From Plasmopara viticola (lineage: Eukaryota > Oomycota > Peronosporomycetes > Peronosporales > Peronosporaceae): DNA of 64,000 bases. Position numbers and translations under genes: made by a program. The stretch covers positions 462,219 through 526,218 of the forward strand of contig MBPM02000061.1 of NCBI GenBank assembly GCA_001695595.3, in the 5' to 3' direction. How positions within the stretch are numbered: position 1 is the first letter of the stretch; each line of letters begins with the position of its first letter. This document shows positions 1 through 10,206 of this stretch, in pieces. The notes beneath the pieces were generated by a model. That model saw only the letters and a program-made list of their open reading frames with translations, had not been told where the DNA came from and did not search any database.

Positions 1-59
1 TCATGCTAACCGGTTAATGGGTACAATGTACCAACTGGTCAGCATGTACCTGTAACAAG
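1..59. other. Unidentified sequence abutting truncated Copia copy C1
   Basis: The C1 integrase reading frame loses all similarity to its sister copies at about base 60, after the acidic linker before reverse transcriptase. Read on the minus strand, the sequence beyond the break starts TGTTACAGGTAC, which resembles the first bases of an LTR. It also contains a small inverted repeat (GGTACAATGTACC on the plus strand, 21-33). It may be the edge of another insertion into C1, but the window ends too soon to tell. Confidence 0.35.
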
Positions 60-1356
60 GTGTTGCATCAATATCCTCCTCGTCATTCGCTTTGCACTCT
101 TCATCCAGATTGGCTCGAGTGCTTGATCGTCGCTTAGCTCGGTGTAGGTCATGTTCATTTGGCGCACTTGCTTCTTCTAAACCGGCCCCACAATGAGCTG
201 GACGATTATGTCGAGTAGCTTGCTCTTGGTTCTCCGCACGACTTTTGCGCTTTCCGGTCTGTTTGAACTGCATAGTGCGAGACTCGTTGCTACTGTGATC
301 TAATAGATCGAAATCCAGCTCCGTTTCATCTGCGAGTTCTTGCGGCGGTGTGGGCAAATATCCAAACGTTGACTCGTCAAAGGTGACATCACGTGTTATG
401 ACAACTTGATCCGCCTCAATGTCGTAAACGCGATAAGCCTTGGATTTTTCTTCATACCCCATGAATAGTCCTTCAAGAGCCTTCGGGTCCCATTTCGATC
501 GCTTTTCTTCGGGCGTCAGCACAAAGGCTCGGCAGCCAAAAACCCGCATGTGCTTCACACTTGGTTGAGATCCGTAGATGATCTCGAACGGTGTTTGATC
601 TTGGGACTTAGGCGACGGCAGTCGATTTTTGATGTAAATCGCTGTCATGGCCGCTTCAGCCCAAAAGCATTTGTCCAACTTGGCGTAACGAAGCATGCTG
701 CGGCCGATTGTTACGATTGTGCGAATTGCGCGTTCCGCCGTGCCATTAGTCTGGTGCGCATATGGAACGGTAACCTGCTGCTCTATTTCATGATCATCAT
801 AAAATGCCTTGAGCGATGTCGTCGCGAATTCACGTGCACCATCGTGTCGAACAAACTTGACTGTATAGTCGAACTGAGTCTGCACTGCTATGATGTACTT
901 CTTGATGCATTCTTCACTTTCGGACTTGGTGCGCAAGCTAAAACCCTTCATGCATCCACTGCCTTCATCAACAATCAGCAGCAAATACCTGCTTCCGCCC
1001 AGCGAGTGAACTTCCATCGGGCCACAAGTGTCAATGTGCAGCAACTCAAATGGATGATAGTGACGCTTGGTTAGATTGCTTGGAAATGGTCTTTGCACCA
1101 TCTTTCCTTCTTGACAACCACGGCATACGCTTGATCCGCTAGAAATTGCTGGCATCTTGACATCCTTGATCATGCCCTTAGAGACCATCCTGCATAAGAC
1201 ATCTACTGGTGCGTGGTCCAGACGCGCATGAAGATTTTCGAATCTTGATTGTGAAGCAGTGTTAACTGACTTTTGTGCTGTACGAAGCCAGTAGAGTTCA
1301 TCCACAAGATCCGCAATCGCCACCAGTTGTTGAGTGCCTTTTCGCGAGATTTTCAT
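60..1356 (-). pseudogene. C1 pre-integrase and integrase
   Basis: Continuation of the C1 polyprotein in a shifted frame. It holds the GAG-pre-integrase HHCC zinc-binding segment (HARLDHAP, then CRGCQEGK). The integrase core follows: IVDEGSG for the first Asp, [10 protein letters not shown] for the second, and [10 protein letters not shown] for the Glu, with DX35E spacing. The integrase C-terminal region ([15 protein letters not shown]) and an acidic, low-complexity linker come next. The reading frame stays open to base 1, but the last ~19 residues are unrelated to the family. All catalytic residues are present; the copy is inactive because of the upstream frameshift and the truncation. Confidence 0.85.
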
Positions 1357-2507
1357 CTCGGCACCATCAAAAACAAAACTTGAAAGTTGCCGCTTTTGTT
1401 GATCTGCGGTATTGAAAGAAGATTCTTGCTCATGCTTGGGACATAAAGTGCGTTCTTGATTTCAATTTCACGCTCTTCACCGTTGCAAAGAATCACTTTT
1501 TCGATAATAGTCCCGACACCGTTGATTGCAGCCTTGTTGCCATCTGCGACAAGCACTTCGCCTTCATTGCGCTCGTCCAAAACTTTAAACTTGGACTTGT
1601 CATGACAAATGTGATGCGTTGCCCCACTGTCAATCGCCCACATTCCACACATGGTTTTGGTCGTCGAAAGTCCACATTCCAACGAAACAGCAAACGCCAC
1701 TCGATCGTATTCCCCGTTGTAGTTGCCGCTGTAGCCTTGCCACTGAACTTGATTTGCTCCGCGTCCACGGGCATTACCGCCGCGTCGAGCTCCACGATTT
1801 TCTTCCTTCTGCTTGGTCCAGCACCGCTCTACCGTGTGCCCCAATTTTCCGCAGAATGTACATTGACGAAATTCACGCTCGGTACTGAAGGCCTTGGTTG
1901 CTTCCTCACTTTTCACCAGCGTCGTCTTGTTTCCCTGTCTCTTGATATGCTCATTCGTAAGCACTTTCGCGACGTCTTGCGATCGCAGTTCCCCGCTGCT
2001 CATCTCCAAGTTGAGAACGACGTTCTCGTAGCTCTTGGGTAGGCTGCGCAATAAGCAAATCGCCACGTCCTCGTCGTCCATCTTAGCGCCGATGCTGCTA
2101 AGCTTGGCGCTGATGTTGAGGACTTCATTGCATTGATGCATCACATTGCCGCCTTCCGCCATCTCCATGCTGAACAGTTGTCGCTTCAGGAATTTCCGTC
2201 CCATTTTCTGTGATCCACCGTAAAGAGTTTTCAATCGTGCCCATGCGACCCATGCTTCTTCGCAGTCGTCAAATACGTGATGATAATCCGCGCTCATGTG
2301 AAGCAACTTCAAACCGAACGCGATGTTGCTCAGCTTAACGTACTCCTCCATAGCGCGAGAGTCAGCGAAGGTGGGGGTGGTTTCCCGGTTGACCACGTGC
2401 CACGTCGACTTGGTCAGAAAAACGCCACGCATGTAGCGGCTCCATGTCGCGTAGTTGTCCCCATCGAACTTGTCAATTGAGATCTTGGTATCTTGGACAG
2501 AGGACAT
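1353..2507 (-). pseudogene. C1 Gag-protease (384 aa before frameshift)
   Basis: Gag of a Copia element, forming the virus-like particle, followed by the aspartic protease. It starts [19 protein letters not shown], the UBN2/Copia gag signature (IDKFxGDNYATWxRYMRG) seen in every lineage I copy here. A CCHC zinc knuckle follows ([14 protein letters not shown]). The protease motif is [11 protein letters not shown] with the catalytic DSG intact. The frame is lost just after [10 protein letters not shown]. There, five Ts replace the three seen in sister copies and two extra bases shift the reading frame into a stop, so the pre-integrase and integrase region continues in another frame (60-1356). A homopolymer sequencing error cannot be excluded. 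Confidence 0.85.
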
Positions 2508-2514
2508 CGTGCTT

Positions 2515-2526
2515 GGGCATATACCC
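2515..2526 (-). promoter_or_regulatory. C1 primer-binding site (degenerate)
   Basis: The plus-strand text GGGCATATACCC sits where sister copies have GGGCTCATAACC, directly inside the LTR end. It is a mutated version of the initiator-tRNA anticodon-arm match used by this family. Confidence 0.55.
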
Positions 2527-2876
2527 TGTTGAATGAGCTGAAGGGAACGAAGAGAAGAGGCGAAGAGTCTGCGTGGAGGAGGACCGGAGCGGAGACACTT
2601 GAGCAGGAGAAGGAATATTTGGAAGTGAGTTTGTTAATTTGGTCCTTAGTTCACAACTCCTTGCTACATCTAAGCCATTCAATTATCTAAGCCAATCAAA
2701 AGAGCTTACCATCTGGGCGCAATCATCTTCCCATCCGGGCGCAATCATCCTGAGTGCGCCTGTCCGTGTGTCTATCCATGGCGTCATCGTTGTATGTTTG
2801 AACCGTCGGACAGCCGCTCGTATTGGACAGCCTTGGAAACCGGAATAAAACGGAGGGAAACCGGTTACCTTCAATA
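2527..2876 (-). repeat. C1 5' LTR, mosaic of two LTR types
   Basis: About 350 bp, with plus-strand ends TGTTGAATG and CTTCAATA. The left ~105 bp match the short LTR of C8 (20533-20791). The remaining ~245 bp match the long LTR at 24866-25226, including two copies of a ~21-bp motif around GCGCAATCATC. This makes it a recombinant LTR. It is followed directly by C2 reverse-transcriptase sequence. Confidence 0.85.
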
Positions 2877-4249
2877 GGTACAAGGCGCGTTTGGTGGCCA
2901 AGGGATTTTCTCAAAAGTATGGCGTCGACTATGAAGAGACGTTTGCGCCAGTGGCCAAGTTCACTTCGATTCGAATTCTGCTTAGTCTGGCAGCCAAGTA
3001 CAGCCTTACTGTCCATCAAATGGATGTCAAGACTGCGTTTTTGAATGGACTACTTGATGAGGACATCTACGTGACCCAGCCCGATGGATTTGTCGATGAA
3101 AAATGCCCGGATTTCGTTTGCAAGCTTGAGCGATCTCTTTACGGATTGAAGCAGTCGCCGCGTATGTGGAATAAAACTATTGACGACTTCATGCTTCGAC
3201 TCAAGTTCAAAAAGAGCGTGTCCGACCACTGCATCTATCAAAGGCGTGACGGCAAAAACATGATCTTCATTGGCCTTTTCGTCGACGATCTCATTCTTGC
3301 AAGCAACAGCTCGACATTGCTGCACGACACCAAGCAAGTGCTAAGTGATCGGTTCGAAATGACAGACATGGGCTAGCTCAAGTATTTTCTCGGCATGGAA
3401 ATTGAACAAGATTTTAAAGCTAGAAAGATGATCGTGAGGCAGTCTAAGTTTGCGGGTGATATTCTAAAGAAGTTTAAAATGGATAACAGCAATCCTGTAA
3501 GGACGCCTCAGGAACCGGGTCTCAAGCTTACCAAGGCCATGTGCGAAGGAGGTTGCAAGCATCACGAAACCATGGCAAATGTTCCCTACCAAAATGCGGT
3601 CGGCTGTTTAATGTATTTGATGGTCGGCACACGCCCGGATCTTGCAGCAGCCGTTGAAACACTAAGTCAATTCGCGGCGGACCCGTGCCCTACTCATTGG
3701 CAGGCGCTCAAGAGAGCATTCCGATATATACAAGGTACACAGACTCATGGCATCGTGTTTCGAGCGGACAGCAACAAAAGGCTTCAAGGCTATTCGGATG
3801 CGGACTGGGCTGGTGACGTTGGCTCAAGAAAGAGTACAAGCGGATATGCATTCATGATGAACGGCGGATGCATTAGCTGGCGAAGCAAGAAACAGCGAAC
3901 AGTTGCGCTGTCATCAATTGAGGTGATATACATGGCGCTTTCCGAAGCAACCCAAGAAGCAGTTTGGCTCAAGTTCTTTCCGTGCGAAATCGGGGAAATG
4001 GCTCTTGATGAAGCGGTCAAGATATTCGAAGATAATCAAGGATCGATTGCGTTGGCCAAGAATCCGGAGTTCCACAAGCGTACCAAGCATATCGACATAC
4101 GCTATCACTTTGTTCGCGAAAAGGTTGAAGACGGCCAAGTTTCGCTTGAGTATATTTCAACATCGGACATGCTGGCCGACCTCATGATCAAGCCGATATC
4201 TGCACCACAATTTGCTATGCTTCGAAGCCGACTTGGCATACAAGGATAA
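2877..4249 (+). pseudogene. C2 reverse transcriptase-RNase H
   Basis: The polyprotein C-terminal part begins inside the RVT_2 reverse transcriptase ([19 protein letters not shown]). The first catalytic Asp lies in [12 protein letters not shown], and the YxDD box appears as [12 protein letters not shown] single in-frame TAG at 3374-3376 interrupts MTDMG-LKYFLGMEI; the frame resumes immediately after it. RNase H of the Copia type follows, with SDADWAGDVGSRKSTSGYAF, EDNQGSIALAKNP and the HIDIRYHF segment, ending at GIQG and a TAA. Sequence identity to lineage I is low over the same domains, although the domain order is the same. The copy lacks a 5' half because C1 lies there. Confidence 0.9.
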
Positions 4250-4272
4250 AAGGCTGTCGAGTCGAGTGGGAG

Positions 4273-4552
4273 TGTTGTCGAAGATACTGACAAAGAAACG
4301 CCTCGACCAGCGACTGCATATCGGTAAGTACCGGTATCTGCAATCAGTTGATGACTGCTTGAAGGAGCGGGTTCAAGTTGGGCAAAAGATCGACTTTAGG
4401 ATGGGAAGATGATTGCGCCCGGATGGTGAGTCGTTCTGATTGGCTTAGATAAATCATTGGCTAAGAGGTAGCATGTAGTTGCGAACTAAGGACCTTCAAA
4501 TATATTCACTTTTGCATTTTACCAACAAGTGCTCACTTCGACCTTTTCATCA
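4273..4552 (+). repeat. C2 3' LTR (lineage II type)
   Basis: A 280-bp LTR with canonical TG...CA ends, preceded by a purine-rich tract. A second copy lies at 34214-34536 (C11). Its centre (about 4398-4492) is shared with lineage I long LTRs, including one copy of the GATGATTGCGCCCGGATG motif. Confidence 0.8.
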
Positions 4553-4702
4553 GCAGAGAGTTGTGAACAAAGAACCAAATGAATACACTCACTTTGAAAT
4601 CTTCTTTATTCCTCACAAGTGTCTTCGCTCGGTTCTCCCTCGCGCAGACTCTTCACCACACGCCTCAAACTCTTCGCCTTCGCCCCGCTCACCCTTCCAA
4701 CA
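4553..4702 (+). repeat. C3 5' LTR, 3'-end remnant
   Basis: Matches the last ~150 bp of the C3 3' LTR at 19581-19941, starting at GTTGTGAAC and ending ...CCTTCCAACA. The upstream part of this LTR was separated by insertion of C2. Confidence 0.8.
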
Positions 4703-4714
4703 GGTTATGAGCCC
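4703..4714 (+). promoter_or_regulatory. C3 primer-binding site (initiator tRNA-Met anticodon arm)
   Basis: GGTTATGAGCCC follows the LTR end directly. Its complement, GGGCTCATAACC, is the anticodon stem-loop text of eukaryotic initiator tRNA-Met (CAT anticodon) rather than a tRNA 3' end. The ATG inside it (4708) opens the Gag frame. Confidence 0.65.
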
Positions 4715-5653
4715 AACCATGACCTCGGTGCATGACGTCTCGGCCAAGGTCGCAATCGACAAATTCAACGGCGACAACTATGCAACGTGAAACCGCTACA
4801 TGCGTGGCGTGTTTCTTACCAAGGCTCTGTGGCATGTTGTCGACCGCGAGGTGACTCCGACGTTTGTTGACCCTCGTGCCTCGGACAAATATGTCAGGAC
4901 AAGTACATTGCTTTTGGATTGATGCTGCTCCATATGGATGCGGACTATCACCACGTTGTTGATGACTGCGAGGAAGCGTGGGTTGCGTGAGCGCGTATTA
5001 AGACGCTGTACGGCGGATCGCAAAAGGCTGGTCGCATCTACTTGAAGCGACAACTCTTCAGCATGGAGATGGCCGAAGGTGGTAATGTCTTGCATCACTG
5101 CAATGAAGTCCTCAATATCAGCGCAAAGCTTTCCAGTATCGGCGCGAAAATGGAGGACGAAGACGTTGCAATTTGCCTTTTGCGAAGTCTGCCCAAGAGC
5201 TACGAGAATGTCGTGCTCAACTTGGAGATCAGCAATGCGGAGTTGAGGACTTAGGATGTGGTTAAAGTGCTGACGAATGAGCACATTAAGCGACAAGGGT
5301 CGAAAACTACGACAATTAAGACTGAGGAAGTGGCAAAGGCGTTCAGCACAGAGCGAGAATATCGCCAGTGCGCATACTGCGGAAAATTGGGGCACTCGGC
5401 GGAGCGGTGCTGGACCAAGCAGAAGGATGAGAATCGGAATGCTCGACGCGGCGGCCAAGCTCGTGGACGCGAAGCAAACAATGTTCACTATTGACCAAGC
5501 AATCAATACGACTACGACCGTGTTGCGTTTGCGGTCTCACTGGAGTGTGGACTTTCAACAACAAAAAATATGCCTGGAATGTGGGCGATCGACAGTGGCG
5601 CAACGCATCACATATGCAACAACAAGAACAAATTTTCAAGACGCGATGAGAAC
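4708..5653 (+). pseudogene. C3 Gag-protease start, heavily mutated
   Basis: Gag begins [20 protein letters not shown] and follows the family to the DSG protease motif ([11 protein letters not shown]). Damage seen: a TGA at 4788-4790 where sisters have Trp; a one-base deletion near 4908 (sisters read TSNIAFG); a TGA at 4988-4990 for Trp; a TAG at 5252-5254 for Gln; and a TGA at 5492-5494 for Arg. The zinc knuckle [14 protein letters not shown] is intact. The sequence stops at 5653, where the LTR of C4 begins. Non-functional. Confidence 0.85.
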
Positions 5654-5917
5654 TGTTAAGTGTTTGAGGCCGGAAGGTAAGGGAGGCTGAAGAAGCGAAG
5701 TGAAGGGTCGTTTGCGTTGACGCGAAGACACTTGACTGAGAGGAAGTAAATTTGGAAGTGATTGATTTATTGGGGTTTAAAGTCCTACAACTCGTAACCA
5801 CTCATTCTACATAACGTAATTACCTTAAACCGTAAAAAGTAAAATCTATGTTGAACCACGGTTTGGATTGGACCGGGTTGGGTTGTGTACATTACCTGAA
5901 ACCCATAACCCTCAATA
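5654..5917 (-). repeat. C4 3' LTR
   Basis: A 264-bp LTR, near-identical to both C6 LTRs (13600-13864 and 17929-18192). Plus-strand ends are TGTTAAGTG and CCCTCAATA. The reverse complement of the polypurine tract (CGCCCCCTCAATG) follows at 5918-5930. Confidence 0.9.
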
Positions 5918-5924
5918 CGCCCCC

Positions 5925-6542
5925 TCAATGCGTACCGGCTTGTATGCCAAGCGCCGCTGTCATGGTCTTGTGGCGCGGTCCTGGTAAGCCTTTCGTCATA
6001 ATGTCCGCCAGCATGGTTTCGGTCTCGCAATACTCAAGATGTATTTCGCCACGCTTGACTTCGTCGCGAATGTGGTGGTATTTGATGTCGATATGTTTGG
6101 CTCGGCCGTGATTGACAGGATTCTTGGTCATCTTGAGGCAAGACTGGTTGTCATCAAGAATCTTAAGCTCCGGTCCAGGCTCACCTGCCGCATCCAGAAT
6201 CTCGCACAGTAAGCGATGAACCCATTTACCTTCTTGAACCGCTAAGCTTAGAGCAATGTACTCAGCTTCGCTGGTTGACAATGATACGCTTGACTGTTCT
6301 TTACTTCCCCAGCTTACCGGAGCATTCATCAGTATGAAAGCGAATCCAGAAGTCGACTCGGTGTGATCACCTGCCCAATCAGCGTCCGAGTATTTACAAA
6401 AATTGACTTTGTTGCCGGGCTGAAAGCAGATTCCATGAGACTTTGTACCTTGCAGATAGCGAAATATACGCTTGACTACAGTCCAGTGCTCAATCTGTGG
6501 GTTTTTCATAAACCTTGAAACAGAGCCAACTGCAAAACGCAA
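5925..6542 (-). pseudogene. C4 RNase H
   Basis: Copia RNase H domain with SDADWAGDHTESTSGFAF, STSEAEYIALSLAVQEGKW, LDDNQSCLKMTKNPVNHGRA and HIDIKYHHIRDEVKRGE, ending GIQAGTH and TGA. The acidic active-site residues are present. It is out of frame with the adjoining reverse transcriptase. One extra A in an AAAA run near 6533 (sister C6 has AAA) shifts the frame, so reverse transcriptase ends early. Homopolymer sequencing error is an alternative. Confidence 0.85.
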
Positions 6543-7263
6543 TGTTCGGCCGCGTCGCTCTTGTCAGATGCATTAGAGCTCCGACCGCTTCTCGAAATGG
6601 CGCGTTTACCTTGGTCGGAGAGTCGCTTGGCACAAGCTTTGTGCTGATGTCTGTTGAACTTATAACTGACTTGCAATCATCCATACCAAATCGCTTGAGA
6701 ATGTCATTGATGTATCGCCGTTGACACATTGTGACACTGTCGTTGTCATTGTCTACAAGCTCAATGCCCAGGACAAACGCGCACTTGCCACTATCGGTCA
6801 TCTCAAAGCGATTCTTTAAGGCAATTTTCGTATCCACAATCAATGCTGTTGAACTCCCGGTAATCAAGACATCATCGACATATACCAGAAGAAGCGCGCA
6901 GCCGTTGTTCGAGACCTTGATATAAAGGCACGGATCGAAGGCTGAAACTTGATATCCAATCGAGCACACAAACTCATCAAAAGTCTCATTCCATACGCGA
7001 GAAGCTTGTTCCAGACCATAAATTGCCTTGTCGAGTACAAGACAGTCAAATTCTTTGTCAAGTTCAACTCCTTCTATTGTAGTGCAGTAAACAACTTCCT
7101 TCATCCTTCCATACAGAAAAGCTGTCACAACGTCCAATTGATCAAGTAACCACTCAAAGTACTTCGTCAAAGCGATGACCATCCGTAACGTCACGTACTT
7201 GACCACAGGCGAAAACATTTCTGTATAGTCGATTCCGTATTTTTGTCGAAAACCCTTTGCCAC
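6490..7263 (-). pseudogene. C4 reverse transcriptase, C-terminal part
   Basis: RVT_2 domain from KGFRQKYGIDYTEMFSPV through QLDVVTAFLYG (first Asp), LLVYVDDVLITG (YVDD box) and the thumb region CQRRYINDILKRFGMDD. The frame is lost at ATRPNIAF. Its N-terminal ~40 residues lie on the far side of C5 at 11879-11960. Those include a one-base insertion (six As near 11930) and a stop after the WVF motif. Confidence 0.85.
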
Positions 7264-7268
7264 GAGTC
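7264..7268. repeat. C5 target-site duplication, left
   Basis: GAGTC, repeated at 11874-11878 on the other side of C5. It lies in C4 reverse-transcriptase sequence. Confidence 0.9.
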
Positions 7269-7543
7269 TGTTGGATGTGGCGACGGAGTGAGGCTTGAAA
7301 AAGGCGAGGCGAAGGGAGTTCTTGATCGATTGACCAAGAAGGCACTTGAGCTGTAGATGGGAGTTTTGAAAGTAATTGATTTATCGGAGCTTATTCCTAC
7401 TGCCTGATTTATATGTGTACACATATAAATCATGTGGGTCTTCCAATCAACCTACTCGTCTAATCATATCCAAGGTAAATACCGTAAAAACTATCCGTAA
7501 GAACTCACCCTTTAAGTTCGAATTGTACCGGTAACCCTCAATA
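7269..7543 (-). repeat. C5 3' LTR with a 28-bp palindrome
   Basis: A 275-bp LTR paired with 11599-11873. In element sense it starts TATTGAGGG and ends CCAACA, so the ends are TA...CA rather than TG...CA. It contains a perfect 28-bp palindrome at 7405-7432 centred on TGTGTACACA, also perfect in the other LTR. The polypurine-tract complement CGCCCCCTCAATG follows at 7544-7556. Confidence 0.9.
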
Positions 7544-7550
7544 CGCCCCC

Positions 7551-7968
7551 TCAATGCGAACTTCCATGAATGCCGAGAGCCGCCGTTAAGTCCTTGTGGC
7601 GTGGCCCTGATAGTCCCTTGGTCATAATGTCCGCCAGCATGATCGTCGTCTCACAGTACTTGAGCTTGACTTCTCTGCGCTTGACCCCATCACGGATATG
7701 ATGGTACTTTATGTCGATGTGTTTTGCGCGACCATGGTTCACCGGGTTCTTGGTCATCTTGATGCATGATTGATTGTCCTCGAGAATGACGAGTTCCGGT
7801 CCTGCATCGTTGGCCGTCATCATGATCTCGCATAGTAGACGATGAATCCACTTGCCTTCTTGGATGGCCAGACTCAGCGCGATGTATTCGGCTTCGCTCG
7901 TTGACAGCGACACACTTGCTTGTTTCTTGCTTCCCCAGCTGATGGGTGCACCAAGCACCATAAAAAAC
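7551..7968 (-). pseudogene. C5 RNase H, C-terminal part
   Basis: Contains SWGSKKQASVSLSTSEAEY, LEDNQSCIKMTKNPVNHGRA and HHIRDGVKRREVKLKYCET, ending GIHGSSH and TGA. It is separated from the rest of pol by a frameshift near 7967, where the upstream frame reads DRKSTSD and stops. Catalytic acidic residues are retained. Confidence 0.85.
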
Positions 7969-9855
7969 TTAGTCCGACGTTGACTTGCGATCCGCGTGGT
8001 CACCAGCCCGATCCGCGTCGGAGTAACCTCGGAAGTCGATATAGCCGCTTGGTTGATAGCGTAGTCCGTGAGACTTGGTGCCTTGAAGGTAGCGGAAAAT
8101 ACGCTTGACGGCAGTCCAATGTTCTTGTTGCGGGTTCTCCATGAACCGCGACAGATAGCCCACGGCGTATGCAATATCCGGGCGCGTCGCTGTCATCAAG
8201 TGCATCAAAGCACCCACTGCTTCTCGAAACGGAGCATTTACCTTGGTTGAACTCTTGCTTGGCAATAGTTGAGTGCTCAAGTCGACCGGGCTGACAGTGG
8301 CCTTACAGTCATTCATCCCAAAACGCTTGAGAATGTCATTGATGTAGCGTCGCTGGCACATGATAATACCGCCGTTGGGTTCATCCACCAACTCGATGCC
8401 CAGCACAAATGTGCACTTGCCACTGTCCGTCATCTCGAAACGCGTCTTGAGGTAGCACTTCGTCTGCTCGATCAGGTCTCGTGAGCTGCCTGTGACCAAA
8501 ACATCGTCCACGTAGACCAGAACCAGCACGCAGTGACCGTTCACCAACTTGATGTACAGACATGGGTCGAAGTCCGAAACTTGGAAACCAATCGAGCACA
8601 CGAATTCGTCGAAAGTCTCATTCCAGACGCGCGAGGCTTGCTTGAGACCGTAGATCGCTTTCACCAGTTCAAGGCAGTTGAAGTCGCCATCCATTTCGAC
8701 GCCTTCAGGGATGACGCAGAACACTTTCTCCTTCATCACACCGTACAGGAACGCTGTCACAACATCGAGTTGGTCCAAAGGCCAGTCGAAGTGCTTGGTG
8801 ACTGCGACAATCATCCGTAAAGTCGCGTACTTGACGACCGGTGAGAACGTCTCCATGTAGTCGATCCCGTATTTCTGCTTGAATCCTTTAGCAACGAGGC
8901 GCGCCTTGAATTTCTCGATCGAGCCATCCGCCTTTCGCTTGATCTTGAATACCCATTTGGTATTAATGGCGCGTTGGTTGGTCGGCAACTTGGCAGCACG
9001 AAAGACTCCGCAAAGACGCATCGACTCCAGCTCGGCTTGAATGGCCTTGCGCCAGTGCACTTGGTCTGGTCCATTGACTGCATCTCGAAAAGTTGCAGGC
9101 TCAGCCAGATTGCTTGCTTCGACCGCGTTGGCACTGGCTCGCCAGAATGTTGGCGGCGTAGAATCATCATCTTGATCACTAGTCCCTTTTTCTTCCTCGT
9201 CAATCAGTACATCCCGCGTCCTTGATCGACTTCTCCGGTGGTGGTCGTGTTCATTGTCCGGCGCACTTAATTCTTCCAGTCCTCTTTGACGATGACCCGA
9301 GCGTACGACATTCGTGTCCTGTCGTGATTTACGCTTGCCAGTCTGCTTGTAGTTGACTTGACGCACGCTGTCTTCGTTTATCTCAAGCAAATCGAGGTCC
9401 AGCACCGCATCCTCCAGGTCTTCATGTGGTGAGTCCGCCGAAAGTCCAAAGCTTGATTCATCAAAGTTGACGTCCCGACTGATGACTATTTGTCCGGCCT
9501 CGATGTCGAATACTCGATACGCTTTGGGGACTTCTTCGTACCCCATGAACAGTCCGACACGGGCCTTGGGGTCCCACTCGAGGCGCTTTTCGCTTGGGGT
9601 CAGGATGTGTGCTCGACACCCAAAAACGCGCATGTGTTTGACGCTTGGCTTGGAATTGTGCACGATTTCGTACGGTGTCATGTGGAGAGTCTTGGGCGAT
9701 GGCAGTCGGTTCTTCACGTAGATCGCCGTCATTGCTGCTTCGGCCCAGAAACACTTGTCCAGTTTTGCATGATGCAGCAGACTCCGGCCGATGGTGACAA
9801 TTGTTCTGATGGCCCATTCCGCCGTCCCGTTGGTCTGATGCGCATACGGGACCTG
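7969..9855 (-). pseudogene. C5 integrase C-terminus-reverse transcriptase-RNase H start
   Basis: A long frame opening just after a TAA at 9856-9858. It contains [14 protein letters not shown] (the integrase Glu, with R to W beside it), VFGCRAHILTPSEKR, the acidic linker, [43 protein letters not shown] and the RNase H start SDADRAGDHADRKSTS. RNase H W is changed to R in SDADWAGD. The stop at 9856 lies where sisters read [13 protein letters not shown]; compared with them about six bases are missing in frame. Confidence 0.88.
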
Positions 9856-10206
9856 TTACTCGATGCCTTCATCTTCGTAGAACATCTTGAGAGAGTTGGC
9901 AGCGAATTCTCGAGCTCCATCGTGGCGAACAAACTTGACCTTCTTCTCGAAATGGTGCTGAATTTTGACGATGAAGTTCCGGATGCAGTCTTCACTCTCG
10001 GACTTGGATCGCAAACAGAATCCCTTCATGCAGCCACTTGCTTCGTCCACGATCAATAGCAGATATCTGCTGCCACCAATCGACTCTTGTTCCATGGGGC
10101 CACAGATGTCAAAGTGAAGTAGCTCGAAGGTGTCGTAGCAGCGCTTGTCACGGTTGCTTGGGAATGGTTTTTGGACCATCTTTCCTTGCTGACAGCCGAT
10201 ACACAC
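9856..10206 (-). pseudogene. C5 integrase core, N-terminal part
   Basis: Reads [45 protein letters not shown] (first catalytic Asp) and [14 protein letters not shown] (second Asp), then stops at the TAA after EGIE. It overlaps the upstream gag-protease frame, which is shifted by a missing base near 10225. Confidence 0.85.

Larger units (their letters stand above)
1..2876 (-). mobile_element. Copia element C1 (lineage I), 5' half
   Basis: Minus-strand Ty1/Copia retrotransposon. From its 5' end (right) it has an LTR (2527-2876), a degenerate primer-binding site, gag-protease and integrase. Reverse transcriptase and RNase H lie outside the window or were displaced by whatever begins at base 60. 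Immediately right of its LTR the text switches to plus-strand reverse transcriptase of C2, so C1 is inserted inside C2. The other end is outside the window, so the target duplication cannot be checked. Confidence 0.9.
2877..4552 (+). mobile_element. Copia element C2 (lineage II), 3' half
   Basis: Plus-strand Copia element of the second lineage, 5'-interrupted by the C1 LTR at 2876. It contains reverse transcriptase, RNase H, a purine tract (GAGTCGAGTGGGAG) and a 3' LTR ending TCATCA at 4552. After 4552 the sequence switches abruptly into the middle of the C3 5' LTR, so C2 was inserted into that LTR. Confidence 0.88.

Noticed and set aside
550..1074. 174-codon plus-strand frame opposite C1 integrase, and similar antisense frames opposite other copies
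   Set aside because: They recur at the same place opposite integrase in several copies and have no domain. They are antisense shadows of the conserved coding strand.
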